64,000 bases of DNA from Orthonyx spaldingii (Eukaryota > Chordata > Aves > Passeriformes > Orthonychidae), in the NCBI GenBank assembly GCA_013397795.1, contig VZTJ01002651.1, forward strand, positions 224,436 through 288,435, read 5' to 3'. This document shows, in pieces, positions 1 through 13,011 of the stretch. The notes under the pieces were generated by a model, which did no database searches, had not been told where the DNA came from, and was given only the letters and a program-made list of their open reading frames with translations. How positions within the stretch are numbered: the first letter of the stretch is position 1; every line of letters starts with the position of its first letter. Position numbers and translations under genes: made by a program.

Positions 1-54
1 AGGTTGAGCTCTATGGTCTTGGAGGTCTTTTCCAACCTAAATTATTCTGATCCC
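1..54 (+). mobile_element. CR1 retrotransposon 3' tail (truncated by window edge)
   Basis: The segment GGTCTTGGAGGTCTTTTCCAACCTAAATTATTCTGAT resembles the diverged 3' terminus of CR1 non-LTR elements (family form: ...GAGGTCCCTTCCAACCCAAACCATTCTATGAT). Orientation is plus, opposite to CERS6. Only the end of the element is in the window. Confidence 0.6.
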
Positions 55-3000
55 AGTCCAAACTCTTGCTTTTCTGGCCATACATCTCTTATGGCTCTTC
101 TGAAAAACCACAGCTCTGTCTCCATATTCCTTCCCTTTCAAGCCATTTGTCTCCATTGTTTGCCAACTTCATTTAAAGCTGAGACTGACTGAAGGCAGCA
201 GCTCGTCTCTTCCACAATCAAGACCTAGACAATTTAAGGTGCATGGAACACAAGAATGCAGCAGCTACTGCAGTCCTTGCAGTTTTCCTTTAGTTGTCTT
301 AAATTGTTATATTGTGACTGTAATTTTGGATTTGTGTTCACATTAACTAGAACTTAGGGAGGGATTATTTAATTCCCATAATATAAAATAATGGTGAGCA
401 CATACAACCCACAAGAGAATGGAAACCTAGTTAATTATAACCTTGATTAATGCACAATGATAATGTTAAATGATGGTGTCTTTGCAGGATGAGTATGAGT
501 TAATCTAAATTTATTAACTGTGTTAAAAACTGTGTCACAGAAGGCAGTAAAGGCAGGGAATTCAGAATTTTAAGTAATCCAATTTGAGGGAAGAGGGAAT
601 TTCATAAGATGCAAAGTAGTAAGTGCGTAAAGCACTAAAGTCTCAAAATACAGTGAGCATATTATGAGGACATGGCATGTCCTGCAGAACAGCAGGGAAA
701 TGGACTGGCAACTCCTGACACTTAACCAGTGTTACCATTTCCCCCTAACACCACGTTTGGGCAGTGAGAAGTCCTGAGACCCAGCTTAATAAAACAAAGC
801 AGCAATCACAGACCAGATTCATACGTGGGTATGGCAGATACAGGAGGGAACATGTACACGAGGGAAACTGCCCACCTCGCCCAGTGCTGGGGTCTGTTTC
901 CTACCAGCCCTGAGCTACCTGGAGCCTCTTGAGCAGCATACTATGGAGATGCAAGCAGTCTAGCACCACCTTCCCCTTCACCAGACGATTCAGCTTTTTA
1001 ATGCAGTGGGATAACAGGGCAACAAGAGCAGACCCATACCCAGTGTTTTATTATTCAAGATTTAAAAACGATAGGAAGAATGAGATAAAGCGCACAAACA
1101 GAGCACTCGGCCTGTGTTAATCTAAGCCCTTGTATTAGAGCTGGCAGAAGGAAGAGATGCACTCAGAGGACCATGTGGCACACCACACCCTGCTCCACCT
1201 CACCATGTCCTCCTATCCTGTCACATCAGGAGGGGCCAGGTAGCTGCAGCTGCTTCCCCTGCTTCTCTCCTCCATCACATCAAAACCTGAGCTTTCACCA
1301 TGGTACAAGTACTGCCCATGCTTCCCTGGTTTCCCTTCTGTTACTTGACTGCATACACACTCTCCACAACCACACGAAACAGAACTCCAGCAATCTTCTG
1401 ACCTATAACAGGAAAATCTGACTGATGAGCACCCTATGATTGCATGCAGGGTAACCTTTAACCCCAGGGAGTATAGTGGGTTGCCCCACAAAACAGCTGT
1501 ACTGGCAGGGCAAATCGGAGGGCAAGGATGCAGAGCTCAGGGAGGTGGCCTTTACTGCTTATTAGATCCACAGTGATAGCCTCTGCTGCTGAACTACAGC
1601 CTGAGCCAGCCTGTGCAAGTATGCCTAACACAGATGTTCCAAGAGGCAAAGCTGAAGGCATAAACCCACAGCAAACCACTCTGTTTGCCCAGAGTCTGCC
1701 TTTGGAAGTGTGAGTGCTGGGCAAGCTGTGTATTGGAGAGGAGGCACAGGGCAGATGTGTACTATTGATTTATCAGAGAATGAGCGTTAGAGAAAAATTA
1801 AAATTGCTGTCAGTGGCTGCACTGTGTTCCGACAACTTTAAAAATAGCCAGCCATTGACTTATTTGTGTCTCCTGGGACTCAAGCTATAAATTACTATGT
1901 ATTATGTAAATCAAGGCAACCAATACTGTCTTACCCACTTTCTCTTGAAGCAGGGAAGCCATCAGTGAACCAGTGCTGAATGACATCATACAAAAACATA
2001 TATTTACACAAAATAAAAAGCTTCATCCATACTTTTCTGCACTGACTTCATATATGGCTTAGAGAGTAGCAGACAAAGGAATCAGTAACACAGAGAGTTA
2101 TTGAGTGCTGCTCTTATGGAGCAACATTTCACCCTGATGTAAAACAGATCAGGATTTCTGTCTTGGTTTTCACATACTGAAACAGGACTCCAGGCCTTTA
2201 CGCATAGTTCTGGTTTCCCTGACATGAGTCCCACCATAAATGCTTCATTCACTTTTACCTTCTATAGAGGCCTTGCATTCAAGCACACCTCTCTTCCTTT
2301 TTGGTGATGTTACTAGACATAATACTCTTAAAGGAGTAATAGGTCCTTGAATGTATCAAACCCCAAGTCTAGATGTAACTCTTACAGTACTGTGGTAAAA
2401 CTGCAGTACTTAGCATGCTTACTATTGATAACAATTGCCAGACCATCTTTGTTACTCTGCACTTCAATTAGCACTTGCTAGCAATTAAGAGTCTCCTTTC
2501 TCAACTTCCCTACCACTTAAAGCTATAATAAACACTTCTTGCACTCAGCAAAGTCACATCTTCCCTGTTCTGGAACAATTTCACAGACTCCAACTCCCTT
2601 CACATTTCGCTGAACACCTGTGTCCTCCCTCCCCAAGCTGCCTCACAAAGCTGACTCTGCCAACACCTGAGCCCCTACTCCCCACTTGCCCTTCATGTCA
2701 CAAATATAATTTGTTCACAAGGCTCATCTCTTCCTTACCTCTGTGCTCCAGTTTCAGCACGTGATACTTCAAAGACTTTGCATTGGGCTTCACAAGTCTT
2801 CTAAGAAAACTGTGGACACAATCCATTTAACAACACAATACCAAACACCTGATTGCCCAAGTAAATGAAACAATCTCTTTAATTACAAATTACTGCTGAC
2901 ATACTGCCTCAGGAGAGCAATGAATTCCATGAAAGAAACATGAAATCCTGTTTAATTACTCTGAGGGTGAAAAACTGTTTTCACGACTCAATTTTGAATA

Positions 3001-4352
3001 TGCTTCTTTTTCATTTAAAACTCCCAGTTCTTGCACAACTAAATAGCCAGTTGCTGTTCTCCACTTTTCTTTATCCAATCTATCATTTCCATATGCTTGT
3101 ACTAAGGTTACCCTCTCTCTTCTTCTATTGTCTTTCTGATTTCCTGCACAACCCTTGTAGCGTCTTCAGTCACCATACTGCCATTTGCATCTGCAAAGTA
3201 CCAAAGCTTCAATTACATTGAGTAATTATTTTAATTAAAAATGGCAACGGGACAGTTTGTCCTGCTCACACCAGCCTAGCAGCAAAATGGAAAATAGTGT
3301 CAGCCAATTCAGCTTTATAGGATTCACCAAGTAACCGCTCTACTGCCTCCAAAGACAGCATTCCCTGAGCAGTGTAAGGGCCAGTCCTTTTTGTTCCTGT
3401 CTTACAGTAACATCATCATTAAATCTGCATCACCTGGTATATGAATCCTTACCCAGACACTTCATAGAGCTCAAAGTTACAAGAAACCAACTAGTTTGGA
3501 TAGGCTTGTATCCACAGTGTTCAGGGCTGGAACGCTGCATAGCACACGCCCAGGGTTTACTTTACATTCATACAAAATATAGCTCTGAAACATCATGAAA
3601 ATTTGTGAGTTTGCAGGTTTTTGTTTTCGTTGCAGACACAGAGAGATATACACAAATATCCACTTCCTAGTCCTCAATTATGTCACAAAATACCATGTCC
3701 TACAGAAATAAAAATTAACTGTTGCAGTATTGTAAAAGTTTCTCTGAAGCACTAATGAGTATTTCATTCAAGGTCATGGAAAGCTAACAGAAATACTGAA
3801 AGTAGCAAAGAAGTTAAGAATCAACAAGAAAAAATTGCAAATGACTCAGTTTTTTCACCTGTATAAAAATGTTTCAGTCCTATTAACTGTACTAAATGTG
3901 TCAGAACAAAGAAACCAGTAATTACACAGAGGCTTTCAATACTCTGCCTCATTTTTGAGTTTGTTGCTACTTTTGCACTTCCAGAAATTTTTGGTTTTCC
4001 TTGATGCTTTCTCTTTCAGGTGAGACTGCTGTGCCTATAATCATTTGTCAACAGAAGCTGATTTAGGAGAACCTGATGCTATTAAAAATTCAGAGCTAAG
4101 AGCTTTTTTATTTTCTAGTGCTTTACTGCTCAACACAAAGCACAGACTGATGCATTCTTTCACTCATTTTGTTAAGATCTGTATCAGCATAGTTCAGAAT
4201 TTCAACAACCAAACAGCTGTCTTAATTTCTTTCCCTTGCATAGTTATATTTTCAGTACAATTTTGTTGGAGAGAATCTCTGCTAGTTGAGAAAAGCAGTA
4301 TGCCCAAGAAGTTGCAAACATCCTATAAAATTTTCACACAAATGTGCATAAC

Positions 4353-4469
4353 AAGCCAAAAAAAAAAAAAACCCAATCTGTATTTGTCTATATCTNNNNN
4401 NNNNNTTTCACCAAAATTGCAAAAAAAAGCAAAAAAAAAAAAAAACCCAATCTGTATTTGTCTCTATCT
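4353..4469. repeat. Direct duplication of about 40 bp flanking the 10-N gap
   Basis: Copy 1 (about 4353-4395) is a run of 14 A followed by a 24-base segment starting CCCAATCTGTATTTGTCT. Copy 2 (about 4427-4469) is a run of 15 A followed by the same segment with one mismatch (A/C in the final GTCTMTATCT). Both are preceded by AAGC-like sequence. It is either a true short tandem duplication or a contig end assembled twice. Confidence 0.85.
4396..4405. other. Assembly gap (10 N)
   Basis: Ten N lie between two near-identical copies of an A-run plus CCCAATCTGTATTTGTCT sequence. The gap sits in a simple-sequence region where short-read assembly commonly breaks. Confidence 0.99.
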
Positions 4470-5940
4470 ATACACATACATGAGCACACAGATACATATA
4501 TACAGTCATAGATAGACAAAATCCTCCTCCAAAGCAACATATATGAACAAAATTTCAATTCCTTGGGAAAATGAATGTCTAGCTAAGATATGAGACAGAG
4601 GCTCTTCTCTCCCCAGCATCAAAACTAGAAGCCACCCTACTTACAGACACTTTAATATCCAAGCTTCTTCTAGAGAATAAAGAGGGGGGAAAAAATAGAT
4701 CTTTGGCTCTTCAGTCTGCATATTTCCATGTTTTCACATGCAGAATGTTGCATAAACTCCAAACATCTCTCTTGGCCATGTTTCTTCCAGCCACTCCTTA
4801 GAAACCATGTAAAAGTCTGCAATAAACAGCTTGCTGAAAAGTACATAGCTGTAGGACAGACAAGTCATCAGCCCGATGACATTCCAAAATCCCAGGCTCA
4901 TAACTTATGGCATCACAGGTTCTTTCCCTTTGCTCCAGACAATAAAGGGGGAGGACAGAATGGTGTCTCTCTCTAATAAAAGAAAGCCTTTGAGACTACC
5001 AGGCATGCCTACACACTGGTAGTATGAGCAGAAACACAACACACTGAAACTGGGAAGAAACTGGAAGTGGTTTAGGAATCACTACTGCATTGGCTTTCTG
5101 ATACATCAAACATTAACAAAGACATTCTTGGATCCTGTATTTTGTTTGGCAATAAGCAAAGTAATTTTCTTGATGTTAGGCTGTGCCATAGGGACATGAG
5201 AGGAAAGAATAATAAAAACCCAACAGAAATATATCTAATAGAAAAGTCCACTTTGCACACTCAGTTGACCACTTTGTTTCCTCCTTTACGCATCTTGGAT
5301 CTGTCAAGTTGAGGAAAGGAGCAAAAATGGTCTAAATTCACAAAATAGAAAGAAAAGCTATGGACAGACTATCCCCTGCAGCTAACATAGTAGGCTAAGG
5401 ACTGAACTTGGCACTCTGAGGTTATACTACTGGATACCTTTTCTAGTGATTACAAACTGTGACTTTAACTCCAGGTTTCATGCCAGAATCACCAAATCCT
5501 TAGGATACAAAGATTGACATGCTAGTAAAATAATACTCAGTGTTTCATTTATTATTGTCTTCCTGACTGGATCATTAATCACCACCTGCTGATTACATAC
5601 TTTAATCACCACCTAGTGAAATTATCTATTTCACATAAGTACTTATCACCATGACATCTGAAAGCTTAAGCAGGTACATAATACACTGAAGTCTCACCAT
5701 TAGGGTCTCCATGGCTCCAAAAATCACATTACACCTTCTTTTTCAGATTGACACACAAAAATCTATAGTGTGAATACTGGTTAAGGTTCCTGAAAAAGTA
5801 ATTTATTTTCACTATAAAGCTGTGACACAGTGTCTATAGACAAGAGACTTTATTACTGCCTTTTTTTTCATATAACCATCATCTGCCCATGACCCAAATA
5901 TCTGACACAGACTGGCAGCAAAGGAATTATTCCACTAGGA

Positions 5941-6089
5941 AAAAACCAAAAAAACTCCAAACAAAACAAACCAAAAACTCCCACAAGCAAAAAAACCCCA
6001 ACCCAAACCAAAAAACCACAAAACCAAACAAACTCACGAAACAGAACCCTCCCCCAAAAAACCAAAGCAAACACCATCACCACCCCCTG
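5941..6089. repeat. A/C-rich low-complexity tract
   Basis: About 150 bp made almost only of A and C on the plus strand (AAAACC, CCAAAC and CCCCAA-like units without a fixed period), so G/T-rich on the CERS6 sense strand. Open frames on both strands here are composition artefacts. Confidence 0.9.
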
Positions 6090-8259
6090 CAAGAAGCAGT
6101 GTAGGTTTTGAAGTTTCTCTGCACTCTGTTTATGACAAGAACTGTAACTGCATGAAAAGAAAAAGAAGGGAAGAGGTAGAGAAAGTGAGACATCTGTGAC
6201 AATAATCATCTAGTAATGAAGTTACTGGCATAGCGTGTTTGGGGCTGGATCTTTGGTGTCATTCACCTCAGGCAAGTGTGTTTATCATTAAATTTCACTC
6301 TCAGCCTTCGTTCTACTGAAGCTACTCTACCTTAGATAGTGCCCACGCTATTCATTTGCAAGAAAGATAAGGCAGTCCAAAACGGCCTACAGCCCTTCTG
6401 GCACAGCTCCTTTTCCCTTTCATCATGGAAAAGCCAGTCTGGGCCCAAGGAACACTTTGTCTAGCAGTAAATTGAATCGTCTCCATGTAAAAAGAGTTGG
6501 AGCTCTTTTTAAGCAGATCCACATTTGCTGTGGGTTCTGTCACTTTTCTTCCCAAGCCACAGTCAACCAGTGCTGTTGCCAGCAAAATTGAAGCCTTCTC
6601 TAGAGGGACAACAACAGCTCAGCAGTAGGTGTAGGCAGAGATCACTGTCATTTTGCTTCCCTGTTCTTGATTATTACGTAAGGGCACATTTAGTAATGTC
6701 AAAACTCTCCACTGGCACCCGAGTTACTGAAGACTTGAGTGGTCCCCTTCCCATGACTGTTATGGGAACTCGTACTTTAGGTGGCTCAGAGCTTCAAAGC
6801 ACCTGCCACACACAGACACTACATCCAAAAAGCCACCCCATTAACTCAACAGCTATGAAAAGGCTACAGACCTCATACCAAAGGAGTTTTTCGGTTCGAA
6901 ATATACTGAAGTTCCTTGCTTAGTGCCCTGATGGACAGATTGAACTAAATAACACTTCTAACACCCATACTGAATGGATAGAAGGATAACCCTGGGTTCC
7001 CAGTGGTACTCTGTGTGCCACCAACTTTGTCCAAGATGTGTCAGGTCAGCTGCTGGCACACACTTCATCACTGGAAATGTTCCCAGAGCAAGGCACACAC
7101 AACTGGTTGGATAACACCACATTCCCACAGCACTGTATACATGTAGAAATGGGGAGGCAACTCCCACTGCACCTCTTGCAAACCATGAGCAGATAGAACC
7201 TGAAGTATCCACAGATTATTTACGCCATCTTATTTCTTTCTGGACAAGTTTTATCATTACTGTTAAGTACACATATTGCAGAAACGCCGACTGGCTCCCT
7301 CTAAACAAACCTGGTGCTAAATTCTGTCAGCACTTCACTCAGCTTGACCTTACCTTCCAGTCTGCATTCACAGCTGTCATTGCATCCTATTTTGATAATG
7401 TATGCCACAAAGGAGCAAATTCAGTACCCATTACTAGCCTATCCGTGCCAGTATTTCATGGTATGCTTGAATTTTTCTACCTCTGGGTATGTCCAAATGC
7501 ACTGGTACCAGTGCAGGAGTGTGAGGTCTTTGAGCTGAGTTACAGAGGCAGCAGAATATGCCACCCAAGTATGCCAGCTCTAAGGCTAATCCCAAGATTC
7601 CACAGCCTTTCTTACCAGTTAAGAAGATAAGTTAACAACTACAACCCTTGCAGAAAAGAATGTTGTTCTTCACTGACCCCAAAAATTAGCACCTCTAAGT
7701 CCACCTTAGCTGGCAACAGGATGACTAGGTCTATCCATAATCTCATCATGCCTTGCTTTATTAAACATTAAGTAAGGAGGATTTTAGCTGTGAATACCAA
7801 AGAAAGGACTTAAGCATTCTGGCATTTAAGTTCTTCTATATATTAAAGGGCACTCCTCTTTAGACAATTTATCTTTTGTTTTCTTTTTATTTAACAACCC
7901 AATTGCTTTTCATCTTTACTCCTCCATCCCAGAGCTCCATCAGGTTGTATGGCTAAAGGTAGTGCTGTAAGGACAGCACACTAACACCAGGTGACTTGTC
8001 TTAAAGGATCAGGCTGGTGCCCTGATAGTATAGAATCACCACCACATGATTTCTGAAAGCTTTTGACCACTGAAAGTACACTAAAAGCAGAATCCCACTC
8101 CTTCAGGAGAATGAAGATTGTTTTTCTCATTAAAGAAGTTATATTCTACCAATTTGTATAATTTTCTACCTGTCTACAAAAATACCTGTGAAAAACAAAG
8201 GGGAAAACTGATGAGAACAGAGGCTCAGCAAGACTGAAGAAGAGAACACACATCCTTAC

Positions 8260-8390
8260 ATGCTCTCACAGAACTTCCTAAGGGTGCTGGGTTTTTCCTG
8301 GTTGCGTCTTTGTCGAAACCAACGTTGAATGCTGCGTACATCCCAGTCCAGCTGCTTGGAGAGGCCTTCCAGCCTCTTCTCATCTGGATG
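8260..8390 (-). CDS. CERS6: Ceramide synthase 6, coding exon 3 (residues 93-136, homeobox-like domain)
   Basis: The 131-nt exon starts in phase 0 after a TGTTTTGTAG acceptor, with a plausible branch-point (CTAAT) about 25 bases upstream. It ends with AT of the Met136 codon before a strong GTAAGG donor. It encodes HPDEKRLEGLSKQLDWDVRS followed by IQRWFRQRRNQEKP and STLRKFCES. This is the second half of the homeobox-like domain, with the WFRQRRNQ helix-3 signature. In ceramide synthases this domain lies on the cytosolic side and is not known to need DNA binding for catalysis. STLRKF differs from the human STLTRF as I remember it. The next exon (expected to begin WRFSFYLY) was looked for on the minus strand in 1-8259 and not seen, so the gene continues past the left edge. 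Confidence 0.96.
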
Positions 8391-10607
8391 CTACAAAACA
8401 GAGAAGCACAAAAATTAGTTTCTTGCCCAACTGCATAAACACTTTAAATTCAGAACCACTGTAATTGACTCTTGCCTTCTTATCAAAGCTGCCTGTCAGA
8501 CACATGGATACACAGAAATAAGTTCACAGAAATCTCTACTGGCAGATTCCCATCAGAATACATTTACAAGGATAATTATTAATCTAGAAGGACAGATGCT
8601 GTAACATGACATGCAGGTCCATTACTAATAAGAACTTTAAAGGGACAATGGGATTGAAACTTGGAAGTGAAGTTTAGTAGGCATAAAATGCCATGCATTT
8701 CAGGAACAGCAGTGCTCACGGACACTCCACTGCCTGCTACACACTATACCTGTTTCACCCTCCTACATCAGGATCCTTGTCCTATCAACTGTTACACTAA
8801 GGAAGATGGTTTGACTGACACAGAAAGAAGAGAAATCCCATGTTTGTGCAAGAAAATGTTAAAAAATGAGGTCGTTAAACAAAGTGACAACGTCAAAAGA
8901 AAAATCACCTTGACAACAGGGAGAGAGAATTGTTTTCTGTAAAACTAAATACACACAAATATTCTTCAAAGCAGAAAATGTGAACACCTCATAGCATTGG
9001 CATGGCTGCAAACCAGTGCAGAGGTAAGGCAAAAGAAAATGACTCTGTCCTTAATTTGAAGAGCAGTACAGGACAAATCTCCAATCATATAGCAATTCAA
9101 CATGTACAGTAAAGCATGTGTACTACTTACATATTTCTCCTGATCACATTGCTTTTTAAAGAAACAGAAAAATCTTTTGGACAATCTGTTTTCTGGAACT
9201 TTAGGTTTATTTCTACAAGCCAGTTACATTGAATGAGATACAAGAGCTCTTACAACAAAGAGCTTTAAATTTTTAAATGTTGCAAGACATAAATGAGCAA
9301 AACTTTTGTTAGGGTGAAGTTTTGTCTATCAGCCTCCAAGCAAACACAGGAAAGAGACAGAAGAGATAAGAGAAGGGGAAAGTATTTGATATCCATCTCA
9401 ATGAAACTTTTTAGTCAACCAAGCTATCTACTAGTTTTTCAAAGGAAGGTTAAGAAAAGCAATTTCTGTAACCTTAGGAAAATGAAATGTTTGATGCAGC
9501 TCTTGGGAGTTTGAATAGAGAGAACTGCTGTATAGGATTCAAAAAAGGCAGTTAGCTAAATTGGACAGTTTCTCTGAGAGCAGCTACCACATTCTTGCAG
9601 GAAAGCAGATACTTTCCTTTGGAGCTCTTCACACTCAGGTATTTCAGGCCCTGTGTCAGACTACTAGATTCTACAAGGAAATATTAAAAACAAACAAACA
9701 AATAACCCCACGACAAACAAAACCTAACAATTCTTCCTTCAGCTGAGTCTGTGTGAGAGTATATCCTGCAGCTTTCAGAAACAAGGCATATGCAATTCCC
9801 TCCCTGAAAACAGGACAAAAGGCATACCAAGTGCCATGGTGATCTCTGGATAGTGTAGGACACACAGGCAAGACAGATCCACAGCATATTTCACTGTCTG
9901 TGACACTGAACTCAGTTTTGCCCTCTATGACTTTAATACTCTCTGAAGTTTACACTGGTGCCCAGGTGCAGCCTGGAGCCAAGGTGGGATTTGAAAGCTC
10001 CTGCAGAAAAATTTGTGATGCTTAAAAAGCATGGACAGAACATACAGGTTTAGTCAAGATGTCATATGGTGAGGGATGTAGAGACAGATATGTAAGTTTT
10101 GGGGGAAAAACATGTACAAAAGAGATGTGCACGCTCTAAATAAAACATTATTCAGTCAGTTTCTCCCACTTCTCTATCTTGTTCTCCTGTAGCTGGGACA
10201 CCAGGAAGACAGGCAGTTCCCCTAGAAGGAGTAGATTTGAAGTTTGATGGAAAACTCAGTATCAATATAACTTGCTCACAATGAGCGCTTTTTTTTTTTT
10301 TCAAAAAACCCAATGATTTTGAAAAAAATTCTAACAGATAAGAAGCAAAAAAAAAAAGTAGGTGGCCATATGGCATCTACAGAGTGTTTCTGTGACAATT
10401 TTTTTTTGATTGAAAGCTTACAGGAGACGTCACAAAGGGATATACAATCACTCAAGTTGGCATACTAATGACCCCAAACATTTGCATTTCTGATTTTAGG
10501 TGTAAAAATGCACCACTGCATTTATCTGTTAGCTTGGCTTTGTTCAGACATAGTTTACAGTGCCACATCCCACTTCATAAGGCAAACATTTTAGTTAGAC
10601 ACTCTAC
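8391..10607 (-). other. CERS6: CERS6 intron 2 (complete, 2217 bp)
   Basis: It is bounded by GTAGAG at 10607 and TGTTTTGTAG at 8391 on the minus strand. The content is AT-rich, with short A and T runs near 10289-10301 and 10350-10360 and a small A/C-rich patch at about 9685-9730. No exon, repeat family or conserved RNA was recognised inside it. Confidence 0.92.
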
Positions 10608-10713
10608 CTTTGTAATAGCTGTGAAAACCTTTTCCAGGATAGCATTAGGTTGAGCTTTCTGTGGTCCATTGGCCTGGACTTTAAGGCCTAAGGCACATGG
10701 TTTAGCAATGAAC
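10608..10713 (-). CDS. CERS6: Ceramide synthase 6, coding exon 2 (residues 57-92)
   Basis: The 106-nt exon is bounded by a good acceptor (a long pyrimidine-rich run ending TTTCTCACAG) and a GTAGAG donor. Its first base completes the Arg57 codon left by exon 1, and it ends on a complete Lys codon. It encodes 36 residues including FIAKPCALGL and AQPNAILEKVFTAITK. The latter is the start of the homeobox-like domain found in CERS2 to CERS6. The FIAKPC stretch follows the first membrane segment. The match to CERS6 is by recalled family sequence and by the exact phase fit with exons 1 and 3. CERS5 shares QPNAILEKVF, so this exon alone would not separate the two paralogues; exon 1 does. It lies about 35.8 kb downstream of exon 1. 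Confidence 0.95.
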
Positions 10714-12880
10714 CTGTGAGAAACAGAAAAATGAGAGAAGAAAACAGGTGAAATCCTTCAGTTATTTACTTCATTACTGTTATCAATCAATGACGTGGTA
10801 AATGGACAAACACTATAACCCTGTCAACAAAAACAATACTTAGTTTTACAGCTCAAAAAGCAAGCTCATATAGGCAATTACATCTCCAAGTAAGTAACAT
10901 CACTTTGAAGGATGAAAGGAACTCCACAGAACACATGAAACAGAGGATTTCCTTTCATGTTGTGAAGAAAGAGATTAGAACAAAAGCATGAGAGGATGCC
11001 TCCTAGAGAAGCACCAACTAATGAAAAGAGCAGGGCAGCTTGTAGAGATGAGGAGCATCTAATATTATCCTCCACACACAGCCTTTTTCGTAAATCAGTT
11101 TCCAAAGTAGCTACTGCCTCAGGACTCCTTCGGCACAATGGAATTTCAGAATCCTGAAAGGCAGCAAGCACTTAAGCTGCCCAGTCAACATAATTTTCTA
11201 AAAGCATAAAATTTACATGGTACAGAGACACAAGCAATGCTCTGCCCTCCAGATTCTTCTGCTAAAGTATGAGGCTGTCCCAAATCCTAACACCAATCCA
11301 TAAGTTCTCTGATACATTTTAGAGTTGAATTGCATAGTTTACATTACATATACTCAAAGACCACTACTCTACTCATGAAGAATTAAATGATTTGTAACTG
11401 TGAGTCCAAATCTGGAATTCCCATGAAAGCTACAAACTCTGTATAGGAATCACATTCATATATGAACTTCTGCCATCCTCGAACTATATAACTCTTGATT
11501 TCACTTAAAAGGCTTCTGTCTCCTAAAACTTCATTTGCCAACAGGGACCAGAACAACACTTGGTACTTAAGTAGTTCCACATTTATTCAGCTGAATGACC
11601 ACAAGCTATTAAAAATCATGGAATTCTTACCCACACACAAGCCCCATTTTAAGCACTGTTATGAGCTACAACTGCTGTTTCTGCCATGTTTAAGACAGCA
11701 TAGCTGATTAAAGGGAATTAAGTCCTAGGCAATGTTATAGTGGTTATAGCAATAGCACTTGGTAAAGAAAGATGGGTGATGCCAGACCACCTTGTTTTCC
11801 TAGAGAAAAACTCCTGATACATTGACACTATTCCCATATGAAAGCCAATTCTATAGTCTGAAATAATGTTGATGGACTGCTTGAGAGTGGGAAGACAAAT
11901 ATCCAAAAACACATGCAATGTATCAGTGTTCTTACTATTTGTTCCTAGGATGTTACAGAACAAAAAACCCTTGTACTCTATAAAAGTTTGGTGGAAATCT
12001 AAATAGATTGCAGATAGCAGCCATCATGCTAGCTCCATAGCATCAACCAAATTACAGGCATTGCATCAGGTGTATATCCCCTGCTTTAGAGTTAAGACAT
12101 TTGACAAAACCAATTTCACTGCTAAGCTCAAGAAGGCAGTCAAGTCTTCTGCTCATGAAAGAGAAGCATGTAAGCTCTGTACACATTAGATGTAAATACA
12201 GTATAATCTAGCCACCTTGGAAACTTGTATATTAGTTAAAGTACAAGCTGACTAAAGAAGTGAGAATTGTATCCTTTAGTTCAACACAGACATAATGAAA
12301 CCAGTGCTAGGCATTGCTGTTAGCTGATAACCAAAAAGATAGCTGAAGAAACCAATGGAGTTTGATATCAGAAGTTTACTTTACAACTCCAAGGAATTCT
12401 AAAACACTTTGTCATGTAACAGTGGGGCTCAGAATATTATCATCTATGTCCTTGTTTTTTATCAAAAAGCTGAAAAACAGCCAGAAATTCAAGTCTTCAT
12501 TATTAGAGACAATTTAAAGACAATAAAAACAATTTTCTGAAGAGCAAGCAACAGAGCCAGACAAGAGCCAACCCTTAAAGAGACAATAAAGGTGATGTCA
12601 ATCTGTGTTAAAGCTAATTTTACAAAGTCATAAAAGGAAACATTTAAAAGTAGACGGGCAGAAGAATGCTATAGGCAGAGTAAAAACAAACAAAAGAAAT
12701 CGAAGACAACTGCAGCAGCAGCTTCATGCATTCACGGAGGAAACCAAGCTCAGCCTCCACCATCAAAAGCAAGATCAAGAAACAGTCATTAAATAAACAC
12801 AAAAATCAAAATAAAAATTGTTTCAGATGGATTTTCTGTGCACTTGTTAAGTTAGTCTCCTCTGAAGTAAGACATGATTT

Positions 12881-13011
12881 GGAATTTTTTGTTTATTTGG
12901 AGGATATGGGGATTTTTGTTTAGTTGGGTGGGGGGTTTTTGTTCATATTGGTGGGGGTTTTGTTTGTTTGCTTGGGGTTTTTGCTGTTGTTTTCTTTGTT
13001 TGTTGTTCTTT
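12881..13011. repeat. G/T-rich low-complexity tract
   Basis: A stretch of T runs separated by G runs on the plus strand, with G tracts at 12908-12911, 12926-12928, 12930-12935, 12953-12957 and 12974-12977. It has the same composition class as the A/C-rich tracts at 5.94 and 17.94 kb, but inverted. It lies in CERS6 intron 1. Confidence 0.88.

Larger units (their letters stand above)
1..8259 (-). other. CERS6: CERS6 intron 3 (partial, cut by left window edge)
   Basis: AT-rich non-coding DNA on the gene's minus strand, starting at the GTAAGG donor at 8259. It holds a CR1 tail at the left edge, a 10-N gap flanked by a repeated 40-bp unit at 4.36-4.47 kb, an A/C-rich tract at 5.94-6.09 kb and a 17-bp palindrome at 667-683. 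Open frames here are short (largest about 156 codons, running through the gap and A tracts) and show no recognisable domain. No further CERS6 exon was recognised. Confidence 0.85.

Noticed and set aside
4045..4515. 156-codon plus-strand frame
   Set aside because: It runs through the N gap and two long A runs (poly-Lys) and shows no domain.
5868..6209. 113-codon minus-strand and 71-codon plus-strand frames with Phe/Gly/Val- or Lys/Asn/Pro-rich sequence
   Set aside because: They are direct products of the A/C-rich low-complexity tract.
6880..6910. GGTTCGAAAT resembling a tRNA B box
   Set aside because: No A box or cloverleaf can be formed with the sequence upstream or on the other strand.
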